Source: Psychrobacter ciconiae
GTDB taxonomy: Bacteria > Pseudomonadota > Gammaproteobacteria > Pseudomonadales > Moraxellaceae
Direction: 5' to 3'
Length of the DNA stretch: 64,000 nucleotides
Assembly: GCF_904846055.1 (NCBI RefSeq)
Contig: NZ_CAJGYV010000001.1
Span: 868,001 to 932,000 of the forward strand
Part shown: in pieces, positions 11,117-20,673 of the stretch
How positions within the stretch are numbered: position 1 is the first letter of the stretch
Layout: each line of letters opens with the position of its first letter
Program-made: the position numbers and the translations under genes
Notes under the pieces: model-generated
What the model was told of the DNA's origin: nothing
Seen by the model: only the letters and a program-made list of their open reading frames with translations
Databases searched by the model: none

Positions 11117-13243
11117 TTACTCATCATCATCTTTTGAGTTAAATTTAGAGATGATGCCTTCTGAAACTGACTTTGGAATCTCCGCGTACTTTTGGAATTC
11201 CATTGAGTAAGTTGCACGACCCTGCGACATTGAGCGCATCTGGGTTGCGTAACCAAACATTTCAGAAAGTGGCACTTCAGCACGGATTTGCTTCGTTCCG
11301 CCAGGAAGATCTTCCATACCTTGAACCATACCACGGCGACGGTTTAAGTCACCCATAATATCGCCCATGTAGTCTTCTGGGGTTTCAACTTCAACTTTCA
11401 TGATCGGCTCAAGAAGTGCAGGGTCAGCGTTCATGAAGCCTTTTCTAAAGGCGATAGATCCTGCCATTTTAAATGACAATTCATCCGAGTCAACGTCGTG
11501 GTATGAACCATCATAAAGAGTCGCTTTTACGCCAACGACTGGGTAGCCAGCTAGAACACCATTTTTCATGCGCTCTTGGATACCTTTGTCAACGGCGCCG
11601 TGGTATTCTTTTGGAACCACACCACCAACGACTTCTTCAGCGAATTCATACTCGACATCGCCTGCTGGATCAAGTGGCTCAAGACGTAACCAAACATGAC
11701 CAAATTTACCACGACCACCAGTTTGACGAACGAATTTACCTTCTTGCTCAACCACTTTACGAATGGTTTCACGGTAAGCTACCTGAGGCGCACCAATGTT
11801 CGCTTCAACGTTGAACTCACGCTTCATACGGTCAACTAAGATTTCAAGGTGCAATTCACCCATACCACTAATAATGGTCTGACCTGATTCTTCATCAGTG
11901 TGAACGCGGAATGATGGATCCTCTTTGGCTAAGCGACCCAAAGCGATCGACATTCTTTCTTGGTCCGCTTTGGTTTTAGGTTCAACCGCTAAGCTGATAA
12001 CCGGATCAGGGAATTCCATACGCTCAAGCGTGATAATATTTTGCTCATCACATAAGGTATCACCTGTAGTGACGTCTTTCATGCCAACCAATGCTGCGAT
12101 ATCGCCCGTACGAATTTCTTGTAACTCTTGCTGAGCATCTGCCATCATCTGAACGATACGACCAACACGCTCACGCTTCATTTTTACAGGGTTATAAACG
12201 CTGCTGCCTTGCTTTAGAACGCCTGAATAGACGCGAACGAAGGTTAAGTTACCAACGAACTTGTCGTTCATGATTTTAAATGCTAGGGCTGCAAAAGGGG
12301 CTTCATCCGACGCTTCACGGAAACCTTCAGTTTCGTCTTTATCGTTAAGAATACCTTTGATAGCTGGAACATCCATTGGCGCTGGTAGATACTGAATAAC
12401 CGCATCTAGCATTTTTTGAACGCCTTTGTTTTTAAAGGCTGTTCCACAAAGCAATGGAATGATTTCGTTATCGATAGTCAACTTACGAATAGCAGTATGG
12501 ATCTGCTCTAACGACAGCTCGCCGTTTTCTAAGTATTCTTCCATCAACTCTTCTGAAGCTTCAGCCGCGGTTTCAACAAGCATTTCGCGGTATTCTTCAG
12601 CTTTTTCTTGCAATTCAGCAGGAATCTCGCGCTCTTCAAACTTCATACCTTGAGAGGCTTCATCCCAATAGATGGCTTTCATGGTGATCAAGTCAACCAC
12701 ACCTTCAAAGTCATCTTCTTTACCAATAGGAATAACTAAAGGTACAGGTTTGCCGCCAAGACGCGTTTTGATTTGCTCAGCAACACGGTAAAAGTCAGCG
12801 CCAACGCGGTCCATTTTGTTCACAAACGCCAAACGTGGCACTTTGTATTTATTCGCCTGACGCCAAACGGTTTCAGACTGTGGCTGAACACCACCTACCG
12901 CGCAATAAACCATGCACGCGCCATCAAGAACACGCATTGAACGCTCAACTTCGATAGTGAAGTCAACGTGACCTGGGGTGTCAATGATGTTGATACGGTG
13001 TTCGTCAAACTGCTTGGCCATTCCTGACCAAAAACAAGTTGTCGCGGCAGAAGCAATGGTAATACCACGCTCTTGCTCTTGCTCCATGAAGTCCATGGTA
13101 GCTGCGCCATCATGGGTTTCGCCAAGCTTGTGGCTAACGCCAGTATAGAATAAAACACGCTCAGTGGTGGTCGTTTTACCAGCATCAATGTGCGCTGAGA
13201 TACCAATATTGCGATAGCGCTTTAGGGGAGTTGTACGAGCCAT
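11117..13243 (-). CDS. fusA: Elongation factor G
   Basis: GTPase that drives translocation on the ribosome. The 708 residues have G1 [14 protein letters not shown]3 DTPGHVDF and G4 NKMDR in domain I, followed by complete domains II-V (for example [21 protein letters not shown] sequence in domain IV). Length is normal for the gammaproteobacterial form. Start ATG at 13243 follows AGGAAAACACT. It lies between rpsG and tuf, the str-operon order. A hairpin with T-run about 60 bases upstream may attenuate it. Confidence 0.98.
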   Translation of the reverse strand: MARTTPLKRYRNIGISAHIDAGKTTTTERVLFYTGVSHKLGETHDGAATMDFMEQEQERGITIASAATTCFWSGMAKQFDEHRINIIDTPGHVDFTIEVERSMRVLDGACMVYCAVGGVQPQSETVWRQANKYKVPRLAFVNKMDRVGADFYRVAEQIKTRLGGKPVPLVIPIGKEDDFEGVVDLITMKAIYWDEASQGMKFEEREIPAELQEKAEEYREMLVETAAEASEELMEEYLENGELSLEQIHTAIRKLTIDNEIIPLLCGTAFKNKGVQKMLDAVIQYLPAPMDVPAIKGILNDKDETEGFREASDEAPFAALAFKIMNDKFVGNLTFVRVYSGVLKQGSSVYNPVKMKRERVGRIVQMMADAQQELQEIRTGDIAALVGMKDVTTGDTLCDEQNIITLERMEFPDPVISLAVEPKTKADQERMSIALGRLAKEDPSFRVHTDEESGQTIISGMGELHLEILVDRMKREFNVEANIGAPQVAYRETIRKVVEQEGKFVRQTGGRGKFGHVWLRLEPLDPAGDVEYEFAEEVVGGVVPKEYHGAVDKGIQERMKNGVLAGYPVVGVKATLYDGSYHDVDSDELSFKMAGSIAFRKGFMNADPALLEPIMKVEVETPEDYMGDIMGDLNRRRGMVQGMEDLPGGTKQIRAEVPLSEMFGYATQMRSMSQGRATYSMEFQKYAEIPKSVSEGIISKFNSKDDDE

Positions 13244-13597
13244 AGTGTTTTCCTAAGGAAAGTCATGTATGTATAAATGTATTGTAAATCTCTACCAAAG
13301 ACTTAAAAAAACAAAGTCTTAATCTTTGTTTTTTGCAGCTGTCATTGCCCAGTATCTCAGACAAATTGAGCAACTATCATCAATATCTTGGCATCAATCC
13401 TGCGGCTTAATACCTAGCGCTTATTATCTCAATTACTCACTGCCGCAAACGTCAAACTTTAAATACAAAGCTATCCGTTATATATCAATAATTGATTTCG
13501 ATAACAGGGCTATAAATAGGGCTTGTTTGCTGTTAATCAAGTCAAATCTCAGTTAACAGCAAAGCAAGGTTAGCAATCATCGATTGATGAGGGCTAA
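13244..13597. other. rpsG-fusA intergenic region
   Basis: A 354-base AT-rich gap, long for this operon. It contains the hairpin at 13306-13334 listed separately. A plus-strand open frame at 13326-13556 is antisense to the operon, overlaps that hairpin and has no recognisable similarity, so I do not call it. No other gene is visible. Confidence 0.6.
13301..13334 (-). terminator. Attenuator-like hairpin upstream of fusA
   Basis: An 11-bp AT-rich stem AAAAAACAAAG/CTTTGTTTTTT with a seven-base loop (13306-13334), followed on the minus transcript by T then AAGTC. A second, overlapping pairing, AAGACT with AGTCTT, uses the same strand. Mutually exclusive pairings plus a T-tract between rpsG and fusA are what a partial terminator or attenuator would look like. 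The AT-only stem makes its strength uncertain. Confidence 0.5.
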
Positions 13598-14071
13598 TTA
13601 GAAACGGTAATGTGAGAACGCTTTGTTCGCATCCGCCATACGGTGAACTTCGTCACGTTTTTTCATGGCGTTACCTTTACCTTCTGATGCATCTCCAAGC
13701 TCTCCGGCTAAGCGAAGTGCCATTGATTTTTCAGAGCGCTTTGAGGCTGCTTCAGCAAGCCAACGCATTGCCAAGGCGGTACGACGGGAGGGGCGTACTT
13801 CCATTGGCACTTGATAGGTGGCACCACCAACGCGGCGGGCTTTTACTTCAACCATTGGGCGAACGTTCTCAAGCACTTCTTCAAAAAAAGCAACAGGATC
13901 TTCGATGTTGCGTTTTTGGCTTACGGTGTCAAGAGCACCATAAACAATGCGCTCAGCGGTTGATTTTTTGCCATCAATCATTACGTGGTTGATGAATTTA
14001 GCGATAGTTTTGCTACCAAACTTAGGATCAGGAAGGATCTCACGGGCAGCGACAACGCGACGTCTTGGCAT
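13598..14071 (-). CDS. rpsG: 30S ribosomal protein S7
   Basis: Primary 16S rRNA-binding protein that organises the 30S head and contacts the E-site tRNA. The 157 residues open [20 protein letters not shown] and include [16 protein letters not shown] and the C-terminal [20 protein letters not shown]. Start ATG at 14071 follows AAGGAAATTTATT. In E. coli S7 represses the str operon by binding between rpsL and rpsG; here that gap is 146 bases and I did not verify the site. Confidence 0.98.
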   Translation of the reverse strand: MPRRRVVAAREILPDPKFGSKTIAKFINHVMIDGKKSTAERIVYGALDTVSQKRNIEDPVAFFEEVLENVRPMVEVKARRVGGATYQVPMEVRPSRRTALAMRWLAEAASKRSEKSMALRLAGELGDASEGKGNAMKKRDEVHRMADANKAFSHYRF

Positions 14072-14217
14072 AATAAATTTCCTTGTCTTCAGGAGCGTCT
14101 GACATCCACAGCATCAAATTGAATAACTGCTGTCAGTCAGCCTTACTGCATGGTAAAAACCATGCACAGTGAATATTGGTTAAAAAGTCAAAAAGCAGTA
14201 ATTCTTCTTAAAAGAGA

Positions 14218-14592
14218 TTAAGCTTTAGGCTTTTTCGCGCCGTATTTTGAACGACCTTGTTTACGGTCTTTAACGCCCGCACAGTCAAGAGCGCCACGAA
14301 CAGTGTGGTAACGAACACCTGGTAAGTCTTTAACACGACCACCACGGATAAGCACAACGCTGTGCTCTTGTAGGTTATGACCTTCACCGCCAATGTAGCT
14401 TGAAACTTCATAGCCTGAAGTCAAGCGAACACGGCAAACCTTACGCATTGCTGAGTTTGGCTTTTTAGGGGTAGTGGTGTAAACGCGGGTGCAAACACCG
14501 CGGCGCTGTGGGCACGCTTGTAACGCAGGAACTTTTGATTTTTCCTTGATGGTTTTGCGACCCTTGCGAATCAATTGGTTAGTTGTTGCCAT
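14218..14592 (-). CDS. rpsL: 30S ribosomal protein S12
   Basis: Decoding-centre protein. The 124 residues carry the conserved [17 protein letters not shown] and [28 protein letters not shown] stretches. The lysines known to affect streptomycin response are the usual wild-type residues. Start ATG at 14592 follows GGGAGAAGGATG. It is first in the str block, with a strong promoter about 95 bases upstream. Confidence 0.98.
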   Translation of the reverse strand: MATTNQLIRKGRKTIKEKSKVPALQACPQRRGVCTRVYTTTPKKPNSAMRKVCRVRLTSGYEVSSYIGGEGHNLQEHSVVLIRGGRVKDLPGVRYHTVRGALDCAGVKDRKQGRSKYGAKKPKA

Positions 14593-14686
14593 AAGGCATC
14601 CTTCTCCCGTTTAGTCTAAAACAAAAAAATGGTGCCAAATCCGCGATATTTGCTCGCAGCGTCGGCGCCCATTTTTAGGACAGTAT

Positions 14687-14715
14687 ATTATAAAGATATG
14701 TTGCTGCTATTTCAA
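14687..14715 (-). promoter_or_regulatory. Promoter of the rpsL-rpsG-fusA-(tuf) block
   Basis: On the minus strand TTGAAA (14715-14710), a 17-base spacer and perfect TATAAT (14692-14687) give a near-consensus sigma-70 promoter. The predicted leader before rpsL is about 90 bases. Nothing else in the gap competes with it. Confidence 0.75.
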
Positions 14716-14863
14716 CCACTTATCCATTATCTTGCAATGACAATAAGTCAAGCAGCTTTGCTAAATGCTCAAAAGGCAGTTTTGGAGGATTCAGTAAAAA
14801 ATCACCAAAGTGCTAATTCTTGAGCGCTATTATGGAGATCATTTTAAGATTTTAAAGGCTTAA

Positions 14864-14896
14864 ATAAAAAAAGGGATAATCTAAGTTATCCCTTTT
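14864..14896 (-). terminator. Terminator of the EcsC-family gene
   Basis: On the minus strand AAAAGGGATAA pairs with TTATCCCTTTT around a six-base loop, followed by a T-run. It lies 33 bases after the stop of the EcsC-like gene and insulates it from the rpsL promoter region. Confidence 0.85.
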
Positions 14897-14928
14897 GGCG
14901 TTATAGTGATTCGTTTTGAAGACTACCT

Positions 14929-16218
14929 TTATTTTACCGCGCTGCTTTGGTTTTTAGTGTCGGTCTTATCCTTAGTATCGACCTTCTCATTGTCTTGCTT
15001 AGCAGCCTTAGTAGCGTCAGTAGCGTCTTTTTTTTCATCAGGCTTATCGGCTTTGGCATTGCTGTCTTTTTTATCGTCCGCTTTAGCCGAACTACTTGCC
15101 GACTTATCTTCTTTATCTTGGTCAGCCTTACTGTCTTTTTCAGTGTTTTTATCAGTATCAGTATTGGTATCAGTGTCGGAGCTTGCCGCTTTGGCGCTAT
15201 CCGTCTGATCTTTTTTATTTTCGTCTTTATCAGCGCTATTTTTTAAGTCGCTAATGGACGCTTCACTTTTGCTGTCGTCGGTGATTAAGGCTTGAGCAAG
15301 CTTCGGCTCAGGACCAAAAGTGGCTTTTGCGGTACCGATCACCTCTTCAATCAAGTGGCTATTGTAGCGCATACCGACGATAACGGCGGTCACCGGAAGG
15401 AATTTGCGAATCCAAGTTAGGTTGATGCTGTCTAAATCGATACCAACTTGGCTTGCGATGTTGTCGATTTGTTCAGCGTAGTAATTTACGCTTTGGTTTT
15501 TAAGTCCCAGATTTTTAAGTTCATTATGAAGTCCTTGGCTTTGAGCATTATCAAGAAGCCCTTTGCCAACGCCAATTCCTGCAAGAAGCGCTTGTTTTTC
15601 TTGCATTTTGCTCAAATCTGCCGCTCCCAAGAGCTCATACGCCATTTTTATGCCTTGCTTTCCGGTTAGTGGCTTATCATAAACCGCAGCGAGCTGATAA
15701 ATGGTTCGCAAAGACACCAACAAAAGCCATAAGGTATCGGCAAGCATCCCCGGAAGCCCTGCCAGTCCCGATATACCGCCAAGTGTGGCTAAAGCTCGAT
15801 TTTGATTGGCAATATCGGTGGCAAGCGCGTGGCGCTCTTCTTCAGTCAGCTTTGAGATGTCAGCAAATCGGTGCTCGTTGGGTAAGTCCAATTGACTCCA
15901 GCTAGAGGCTAATTTAGCCACTTGCCCAAATGCCCCATCGATCGCTGACTGCGACAACTTGCTCGGAACAATTTTTTTGGCAAATTTACCGTAAGCTGCA
16001 AAACGCGGTCCTAAAATCTGCTCGGTGGTTTTGAGTGTCTGCTCACGGAACAAGTCTTGCTGAATGTCTTTATCTTCCAAATCAACGGCTTTAAACTGCT
16101 TTGGTTTTTCTGTTTTGGCGTTGACGGTATCAATTAACGCGCCAACGCGTTCAAGATTGTTGCGCGTAAAGTGTCCTACTAAGCTGATACCCTGAGAGAG
16201 CGTACTTTGCTTTGCCAT
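14929..16218 (-). CDS. EcsC-family protein with long charged C-terminal tail
   Basis: 429 residues from ATG 16218, chosen because AAGGA is seven bases upstream; the ATG at 16224 sits on top of that site. Residues of about 1-305 look like the EcsC family: the core reads ISGLAGLPGMLADTLWLLLV then SLRTIYQLAAVYD, with small-residue-rich membrane-like segments. From about residue 310 the protein becomes low-complexity Lys/Asp/Ser/Ala/Thr (DTDTNTDTDKNTEKDSK and similar), roughly 120 residues likely to be disordered. EcsC proteins have no settled biochemical function. The gene is monocistronic, lying between the rpsL promoter region and divergent fabB. The tail's codons are purine-rich and repetitive, so its length may vary among strains. 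Confidence 0.75.
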   Translation of the reverse strand: MAKQSTLSQGISLVGHFTRNNLERVGALIDTVNAKTEKPKQFKAVDLEDKDIQQDLFREQTLKTTEQILGPRFAAYGKFAKKIVPSKLSQSAIDGAFGQVAKLASSWSQLDLPNEHRFADISKLTEEERHALATDIANQNRALATLGGISGLAGLPGMLADTLWLLLVSLRTIYQLAAVYDKPLTGKQGIKMAYELLGAADLSKMQEKQALLAGIGVGKGLLDNAQSQGLHNELKNLGLKNQSVNYYAEQIDNIASQVGIDLDSINLTWIRKFLPVTAVIVGMRYNSHLIEEVIGTAKATFGPEPKLAQALITDDSKSEASISDLKNSADKDENKKDQTDSAKAASSDTDTNTDTDKNTEKDSKADQDKEDKSASSSAKADDKKDSNAKADKPDEKKDATDATKAAKQDNEKVDTKDKTDTKNQSSAVK

Positions 16219-16598
16219 GACCATGTCCTTATCAAATAGTGTTTTTTATGATTGTTTATAATAAAAATTGGGCTAGTTTAAAGGCAGCTAAAACTTTGGC
16301 TTGCCGCCTTACTCAAATTTTAAAACCGTTTCTTTATCTTAGAAAAAATTGCGCCCTCGTGTCAGTGCTAACAATGTTATGGCGCTAGTAAATTTTGTAT
16401 CTAAAAGTATCGCTGTTCCAAAACGGTAGTATCGCAAGCAATCCCACTTATAAAAGCCGCCCAATGCGCATTTTATTTGCGCCAATCTTGCCAATTTGCG
16501 GTATGATGTGGCAAGGATTTTTGTTTAATTTTAGGGTAAGCTTAGCAGATTTTTGCTGAAGTGACCTTATGCCAAATAATATATAAAAGGAATAACTT
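16219..16598. other. Divergent intergenic region, EcsC gene / fabB
   Basis: About 380 bases carrying the 5' regions of both divergent genes. I see no gene. A TATGAT element near 16501 on plus could be a -10 for fabB, but no well-spaced -35 accompanies it. The fabB start has AAAAGGAAT at good spacing. Confidence 0.5.
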
Positions 16599-17834
16599 AT
16601 GCGCCGAGTCGTCATTACAGGAGCAGGGATTGTCTCTTGCATCGGTCAGGATTTAGAATCGGTTTTGCAAGCGCTGCTATCGGGACAATCAGGAATTGTA
16701 TTTAATGAAAGCTATGCCGAGCATGGTTTTAAGTCGCAAGTGAGTGGTAGTATTGATAAATCAGCGCTTGATACCTCACAGATTGACCGCAAGCTTAAGC
16801 GCTTTTTTAGTGATGCCAGTCTTTATGCTTATGTGAGCGCTTTGGCAGCAATTGAGCAATCAGGGCTGAGCCTTGAGACCATCAATCACAATCCGCGTGT
16901 GGCACTGGTGGCAGGATCTGGCGGCGCATCAACTTTTGATGTGACCAATGCGGTCGATGCCATGAAAGCTAAAGGGCTTCGCGGCGTGGGCGCGATGGCA
17001 GTTCCTAAAACCATGAGCAGCTCAGTGTCAGCAGCCCTTGCGACAGGACTTAAAATCCAAGGAATTTCGTATTCGATTTCGTCCGCTTGCGCCACTTCAA
17101 CGCATTGTATCGGTCACGCCGCAGAGCTGATTCAACTTGGTAAAGCCGATGTGGTATTGGCAGGCGGCAGTGAGGCGGAAGACTGGACGCAGTCTTGTAT
17201 GTTTGATGCGATGGGCGCGATGAGCACTCAATATAACGACACGCCAGCCAAAGCGTCACGACCTTACGATAAAGACCGCGACGGCTTTGTGATTGCAGGC
17301 GGCGGCGCGATGGTGGTTATTGAAAGTTTGGAGCACGCCCAAGCTCGCGGCGCCAACATTTTAGCTGAAATCGTCGGTTACGGCGCAAGCTCCGATGGCG
17401 CTGAGATGGTTGCCCCAAGCGGTGAAGGCGCGGTTCGCTGTATGCAGCAAGCTTTAGCTCAAGCGGGTCTTGATACGGTTGATTATATCAACACCCACGG
17501 TACAAGCACGCCGCTTGGTGATATCACCGAGCTTGGCGCGATTGCGAAGGTTTTCGGTAACGATGCCAAAAACGTACCACCAATCAGCTCAACCAAATCA
17601 ATGACCGGTCATAGCTTAGGTGCAGTTGGCGCGCAAGAGCTGATTTACTGCTTGCTCATGATGCAAAATGACTTTATCGCGCCCAATATCAATCTTGAAA
17701 ACCTTGACGATGACGCAAAAGACTTTGATATCGTCGCCGAAAAACGCGATGTTAAACTTAATAGCATTATGAGTAACAGCTTTGGCTTTGGCGGCACCAA
17801 CGCCACGTTAGTGATTAAAAAGTTTGCTGAATAA
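16599..17834 (+). CDS. fabB: Beta-ketoacyl-ACP synthase I
   Basis: Condensing enzyme of type II fatty acid synthesis that joins malonyl-ACP to acyl-ACP and is needed in the unsaturated branch in gammaproteobacteria. The 411 residues carry the catalytic triad: Cys164 in [10 protein letters not shown], His300 in [11 protein letters not shown] and His338 in [10 protein letters not shown]. The Gly-rich C-terminal [11 protein letters not shown] is present. N-terminal [16 protein letters not shown] and overall length fit FabB rather than FabF. pabB follows after four bases, apparently co-transcribed. Confidence 0.93.
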   Translation: MRRVVITGAGIVSCIGQDLESVLQALLSGQSGIVFNESYAEHGFKSQVSGSIDKSALDTSQIDRKLKRFFSDASLYAYVSALAAIEQSGLSLETINHNPRVALVAGSGGASTFDVTNAVDAMKAKGLRGVGAMAVPKTMSSSVSAALATGLKIQGISYSISSACATSTHCIGHAAELIQLGKADVVLAGGSEAEDWTQSCMFDAMGAMSTQYNDTPAKASRPYDKDRDGFVIAGGGAMVVIESLEHAQARGANILAEIVGYGASSDGAEMVAPSGEGAVRCMQQALAQAGLDTVDYINTHGTSTPLGDITELGAIAKVFGNDAKNVPPISSTKSMTGHSLGAVGAQELIYCLLMMQNDFIAPNINLENLDDDAKDFDIVAEKRDVKLNSIMSNSFGFGGTNATLVIKKFAE

Positions 17835-17837
17835 ACC

Positions 17838-19433
17838 ATGATGAATGACGTCTTAGCACCAACCTCAGCTGCCCCATCGGCGGCTGATTTTACTTCCCCG
17901 CTTTGCTGGTCGTTTGCTGGTTTATCAGCGGCAATGCTGGTCACAGAGTTACAAAAGTTTTTGAGTCATCAAGATGACCGCTTACCTTGGCAACTTATTT
18001 GGCTCAATAACAATGACGCGCCAGTTATTGGAATTTTGCCAAAAGTGAGCTGGTCGCTGTCTGTTTTGGCGCAAAAAAATGACCACGGCAAAGCACGTTA
18101 TCAGCTCAATACCACCTATCGGGATGAAGCGCCAACCGCTCAAACCTCGCAAATTACTTATGAGGCTTGGCAGCAATTATTGATTGATTACGCCCATCGT
18201 TTTGAGCCGCCTAATCATGACCTTAAATCAGCTGATAACCCAAGCTATCATCATGGCTTGATGGGATTTATCGGTTATGATATCGCCGCAAATGAGCTCA
18301 GCCCAAATGCTGCTATTGGTCAGGAAAAACATCAACCTTGCGCCATGCTTGGTCATTACGACATTTATCTTACGCCGTGTCAGAAAAACGGTAAAAATCT
18401 TTGGCAATTAACGGTTCATCAGCCCAAATCGGAATGGCTAATCAATCCGCGTATTAGAAAACTGATTACCTACTTAACCGCTTTTGATAATCAAATCACA
18501 TCAAAAGCAGCCGTTCCTCTACAACCGCCGCTTACTTTAAACGCTATTTGGCAAATGACTGACTATCAACAGGCGTTTGAGAGCACACAAAACTACTTAT
18601 TAAATGGCGACTGCTATCAAATCAATCTTACTCAAGCTTGGCAAAGTGAGCCGCTTACTGCATCGGCGGCGTTAATCGATTATTTGCCAGCGCTTATTGC
18701 AAAAACCAAAGCGCCCTTTGCCGGATATTTAGCCCTGCCCTCTTTCCAAAATTGCGCTTTAGAAAATCAGCATCATAATTTGGGGTTTGAATTATTAAGC
18801 TGCTCTCCTGAGTTATTTTTTACTTTTAATCGAGACAATCATAACTTAACCATTACTACCAAGCCCATTAAAGGTACGCAGCCGCGCGGTTACGATGATT
18901 TAGAAGATGAGCAACTAAAAGCAAAGCTTCAAGACAGTGAAAAAGACCGCAGCGAAAACGTGATGATCGTTGATTTACTGCGAAATGACTTGGGAAAATA
19001 CGCGCAAATCGGCAGCGTAAAAGTTCCCAAACTCTTTGCTGTGGAAAGCTTTAGCAATGTTCATCATTTGGTCAGCACCATCACTGCCACCTTAAAGCCT
19101 GAAATTCATCCGTTAGCGGTACTTTTTGGCAGTCTTCCGGCAGGGTCAATCACCGGAACGCCCAAAAAACGCGCCGTTGAAATCATCTCAAGCCTTGAAA
19201 GTGATGCTCGCGGTGCCTATTGCGGAACGATGGGATTTATGAACTTCGATGGCAGCGGTCAATGGAATGTGTTGATTCGGACATTACAAGCAAGTATTAA
19301 TAACGACGGTCAAAAACAAATCAGCGTTTGGGCAGGCGGCGGCATTACAGTGGCGTCAAATTGTGACGATGAATACCAAGAATGCTTGGATAAAGTGGGC
19401 AACGTCTTAGCGGTACTTAGTCAATCAAATTAG
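17838..19433 (+). CDS. pabB: Aminodeoxychorismate synthase component I
   Basis: Makes 4-amino-4-deoxychorismate from chorismate with ammonia from the PabA subunit, toward folate. The 531 residues have a divergent N-terminal half and the chorismate-binding C-terminal half. PIKGTQPRG contains the Lys characteristic of PabB (anthranilate synthase has Ala there). Also present are DRSENVMIVDLLRNDLGK, GSITGTPKKRA and a C-terminal GGGITVASNCDDEYQE. Longer than E. coli PabB (453) because of the N-terminal region. It starts four bases after fabB with no clear Shine-Dalgarno site, suggesting coupling. No pabA is in the window. Confidence 0.9.
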   Translation: MMNDVLAPTSAAPSAADFTSPLCWSFAGLSAAMLVTELQKFLSHQDDRLPWQLIWLNNNDAPVIGILPKVSWSLSVLAQKNDHGKARYQLNTTYRDEAPTAQTSQITYEAWQQLLIDYAHRFEPPNHDLKSADNPSYHHGLMGFIGYDIAANELSPNAAIGQEKHQPCAMLGHYDIYLTPCQKNGKNLWQLTVHQPKSEWLINPRIRKLITYLTAFDNQITSKAAVPLQPPLTLNAIWQMTDYQQAFESTQNYLLNGDCYQINLTQAWQSEPLTASAALIDYLPALIAKTKAPFAGYLALPSFQNCALENQHHNLGFELLSCSPELFFTFNRDNHNLTITTKPIKGTQPRGYDDLEDEQLKAKLQDSEKDRSENVMIVDLLRNDLGKYAQIGSVKVPKLFAVESFSNVHHLVSTITATLKPEIHPLAVLFGSLPAGSITGTPKKRAVEIISSLESDARGAYCGTMGFMNFDGSGQWNVLIRTLQASINNDGQKQISVWAGGGITVASNCDDEYQECLDKVGNVLAVLSQSN

Positions 19434-19480
19434 CCAGTCAACATAGTTTAAAACGATACCGCTTAAAATAATACCTTTAC

Positions 19481-19512
19481 AAAAAAAGCTTACCGTCACA
19501 GTAAGCTTTTTT
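19481..19512. terminator. Bidirectional terminator pabB / hisC
   Basis: AGCTTAC (19487-19493) and GTAAGCT (19501-19507) with a seven-base loop, flanked by an A-run on the left and a T-run on the right. It lies between convergent pabB and hisC and can serve both. Confidence 0.88.
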
Positions 19513-19528
19513 ATGGTCATTTTTAGCG

Positions 19529-20623
19529 TTAAGCCAACGCTTTTAGGGCATCAATTAACCGCTGATTTTGCTCAGCAGTTCCTACCGTAATTCGCAAATA
19601 TTCGTCAATTCTCGGCTGATTAAAATGGCGAACGATGATGCCTTGCTCACGAAGCCTTGACGCCACCTCGACTGCTGGCATTTCAGGCTTGGCAAAAACA
19701 AAGTTGGCTTGCGATGGCAAAACCTCAAAACCGAGTTGAGCTAACTTGCTTGTTAACGCTTCTCGAAGCTCAATGACTTTTTGACAAGTATCCTTAAAAT
19801 AATCGCGGTCAAGAACACTTGCCGTTGCCCCAGCTTGGGCTAGTTTGTCCAGCGGATAGCTGTTAAAGCTGTTTTTCATTCGCGTTAACGCTTCAATTAA
19901 AGATGGATTACCAAACGCCATACCGACGCGAAGCCCTGCAAGTGAGCGAGATTTTGAAAACGTTTGCGTGATCAAAATATTATCAAAATCGTTAATTAAA
20001 CTGACCGCTGACACGGCATTGTCGCCCGCTTGAGCAAAATCGATATACGCCTCATCAATGACAACCACGCTATTTGGATGCTGATTGGCAAGCGCTTTAA
20101 TGGCAGATAGGGGCATCAGCATCCCCGTTGGCGCGTTGGGATTGGCAATAATGATGCCCGCACAAGGCTGCTGATAGTCATCAGGATTGACACTAAAGTC
20201 GTCGCTTAGGGCGATTGGTTGCAACTCAACGCCAAAGGTTTGCGCGTAAACCGGATAAAAGCTGTAGCTGATATCAGGGGCAAGCAGTGGCAAGTCTTTT
20301 AAGAAAAAACTGGCGAAAACCAATGCCAACACTTCATCCGAGCCATTGCCGACAAAGACTTGATTGCTAGTTAAACCATAAAAATCTGCCAAAGCTTGGC
20401 GAAGGTCATCCGACTCGGGAGCAGGATATAATTTTAGCGCTTCGGCTTGGTGATTGAGCACCGCGCCAATCGCCTCACCAACTTTTGGTGAAGGTGGAAA
20501 TGGGTTTTCATTGGTGTTCAGTTTGCAAAGGTTGTCATGTTTTGGCTGCTCACCGGGGACATAAGGCGACAGTGTTTGCGCTTTTTTTGACCAAAGTCTG
20601 GTATCGATGTCACAATGATTCAT
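19529..20623 (-). CDS. hisC: Histidinol-phosphate aminotransferase
   Basis: PLP enzyme converting imidazole acetol phosphate to histidinol phosphate with glutamate. The 364 residues show the fold-type I aminotransferase signature: [12 protein letters not shown] near the N-terminus, NPNAPTG, and Lys224 in [14 protein letters not shown] as the PLP Schiff-base residue. Start ATG at 20623 follows AGGAAAACTC. It lies 50 bases after hisD, making hisG-hisD-hisC a likely operon. The other his genes are not in the window. Confidence 0.95.
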   Translation of the reverse strand: MNHCDIDTRLWSKKAQTLSPYVPGEQPKHDNLCKLNTNENPFPPSPKVGEAIGAVLNHQAEALKLYPAPESDDLRQALADFYGLTSNQVFVGNGSDEVLALVFASFFLKDLPLLAPDISYSFYPVYAQTFGVELQPIALSDDFSVNPDDYQQPCAGIIIANPNAPTGMLMPLSAIKALANQHPNSVVVIDEAYIDFAQAGDNAVSAVSLINDFDNILITQTFSKSRSLAGLRVGMAFGNPSLIEALTRMKNSFNSYPLDKLAQAGATASVLDRDYFKDTCQKVIELREALTSKLAQLGFEVLPSQANFVFAKPEMPAVEVASRLREQGIIVRHFNQPRIDEYLRITVGTAEQNQRLIDALKALA

Positions 20624-20673
20624 GAGTTTTCCTAATAAAAGCCCAATGAGTATTTTTTAATTTTAATCAATTT

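Noticed and set aside
13326..13556. Plus-strand 76-codon frame in the rpsG-fusA gap
   Set aside because: Antisense to the operon, starts inside the attenuator hairpin and resembles nothing.
14629..14823. 64-codon frame upstream of rpsL
   Set aside because: Overlaps the rpsL promoter in antisense and lacks a ribosome-binding site.
14906..15246. Two plus-strand frames rich in Ser/Leu/Val antisense to the EcsC tail
   Set aside because: They mirror the low-complexity Lys/Asp/Ser coding repeats on the opposite strand and have no ribosome-binding site or similarity.
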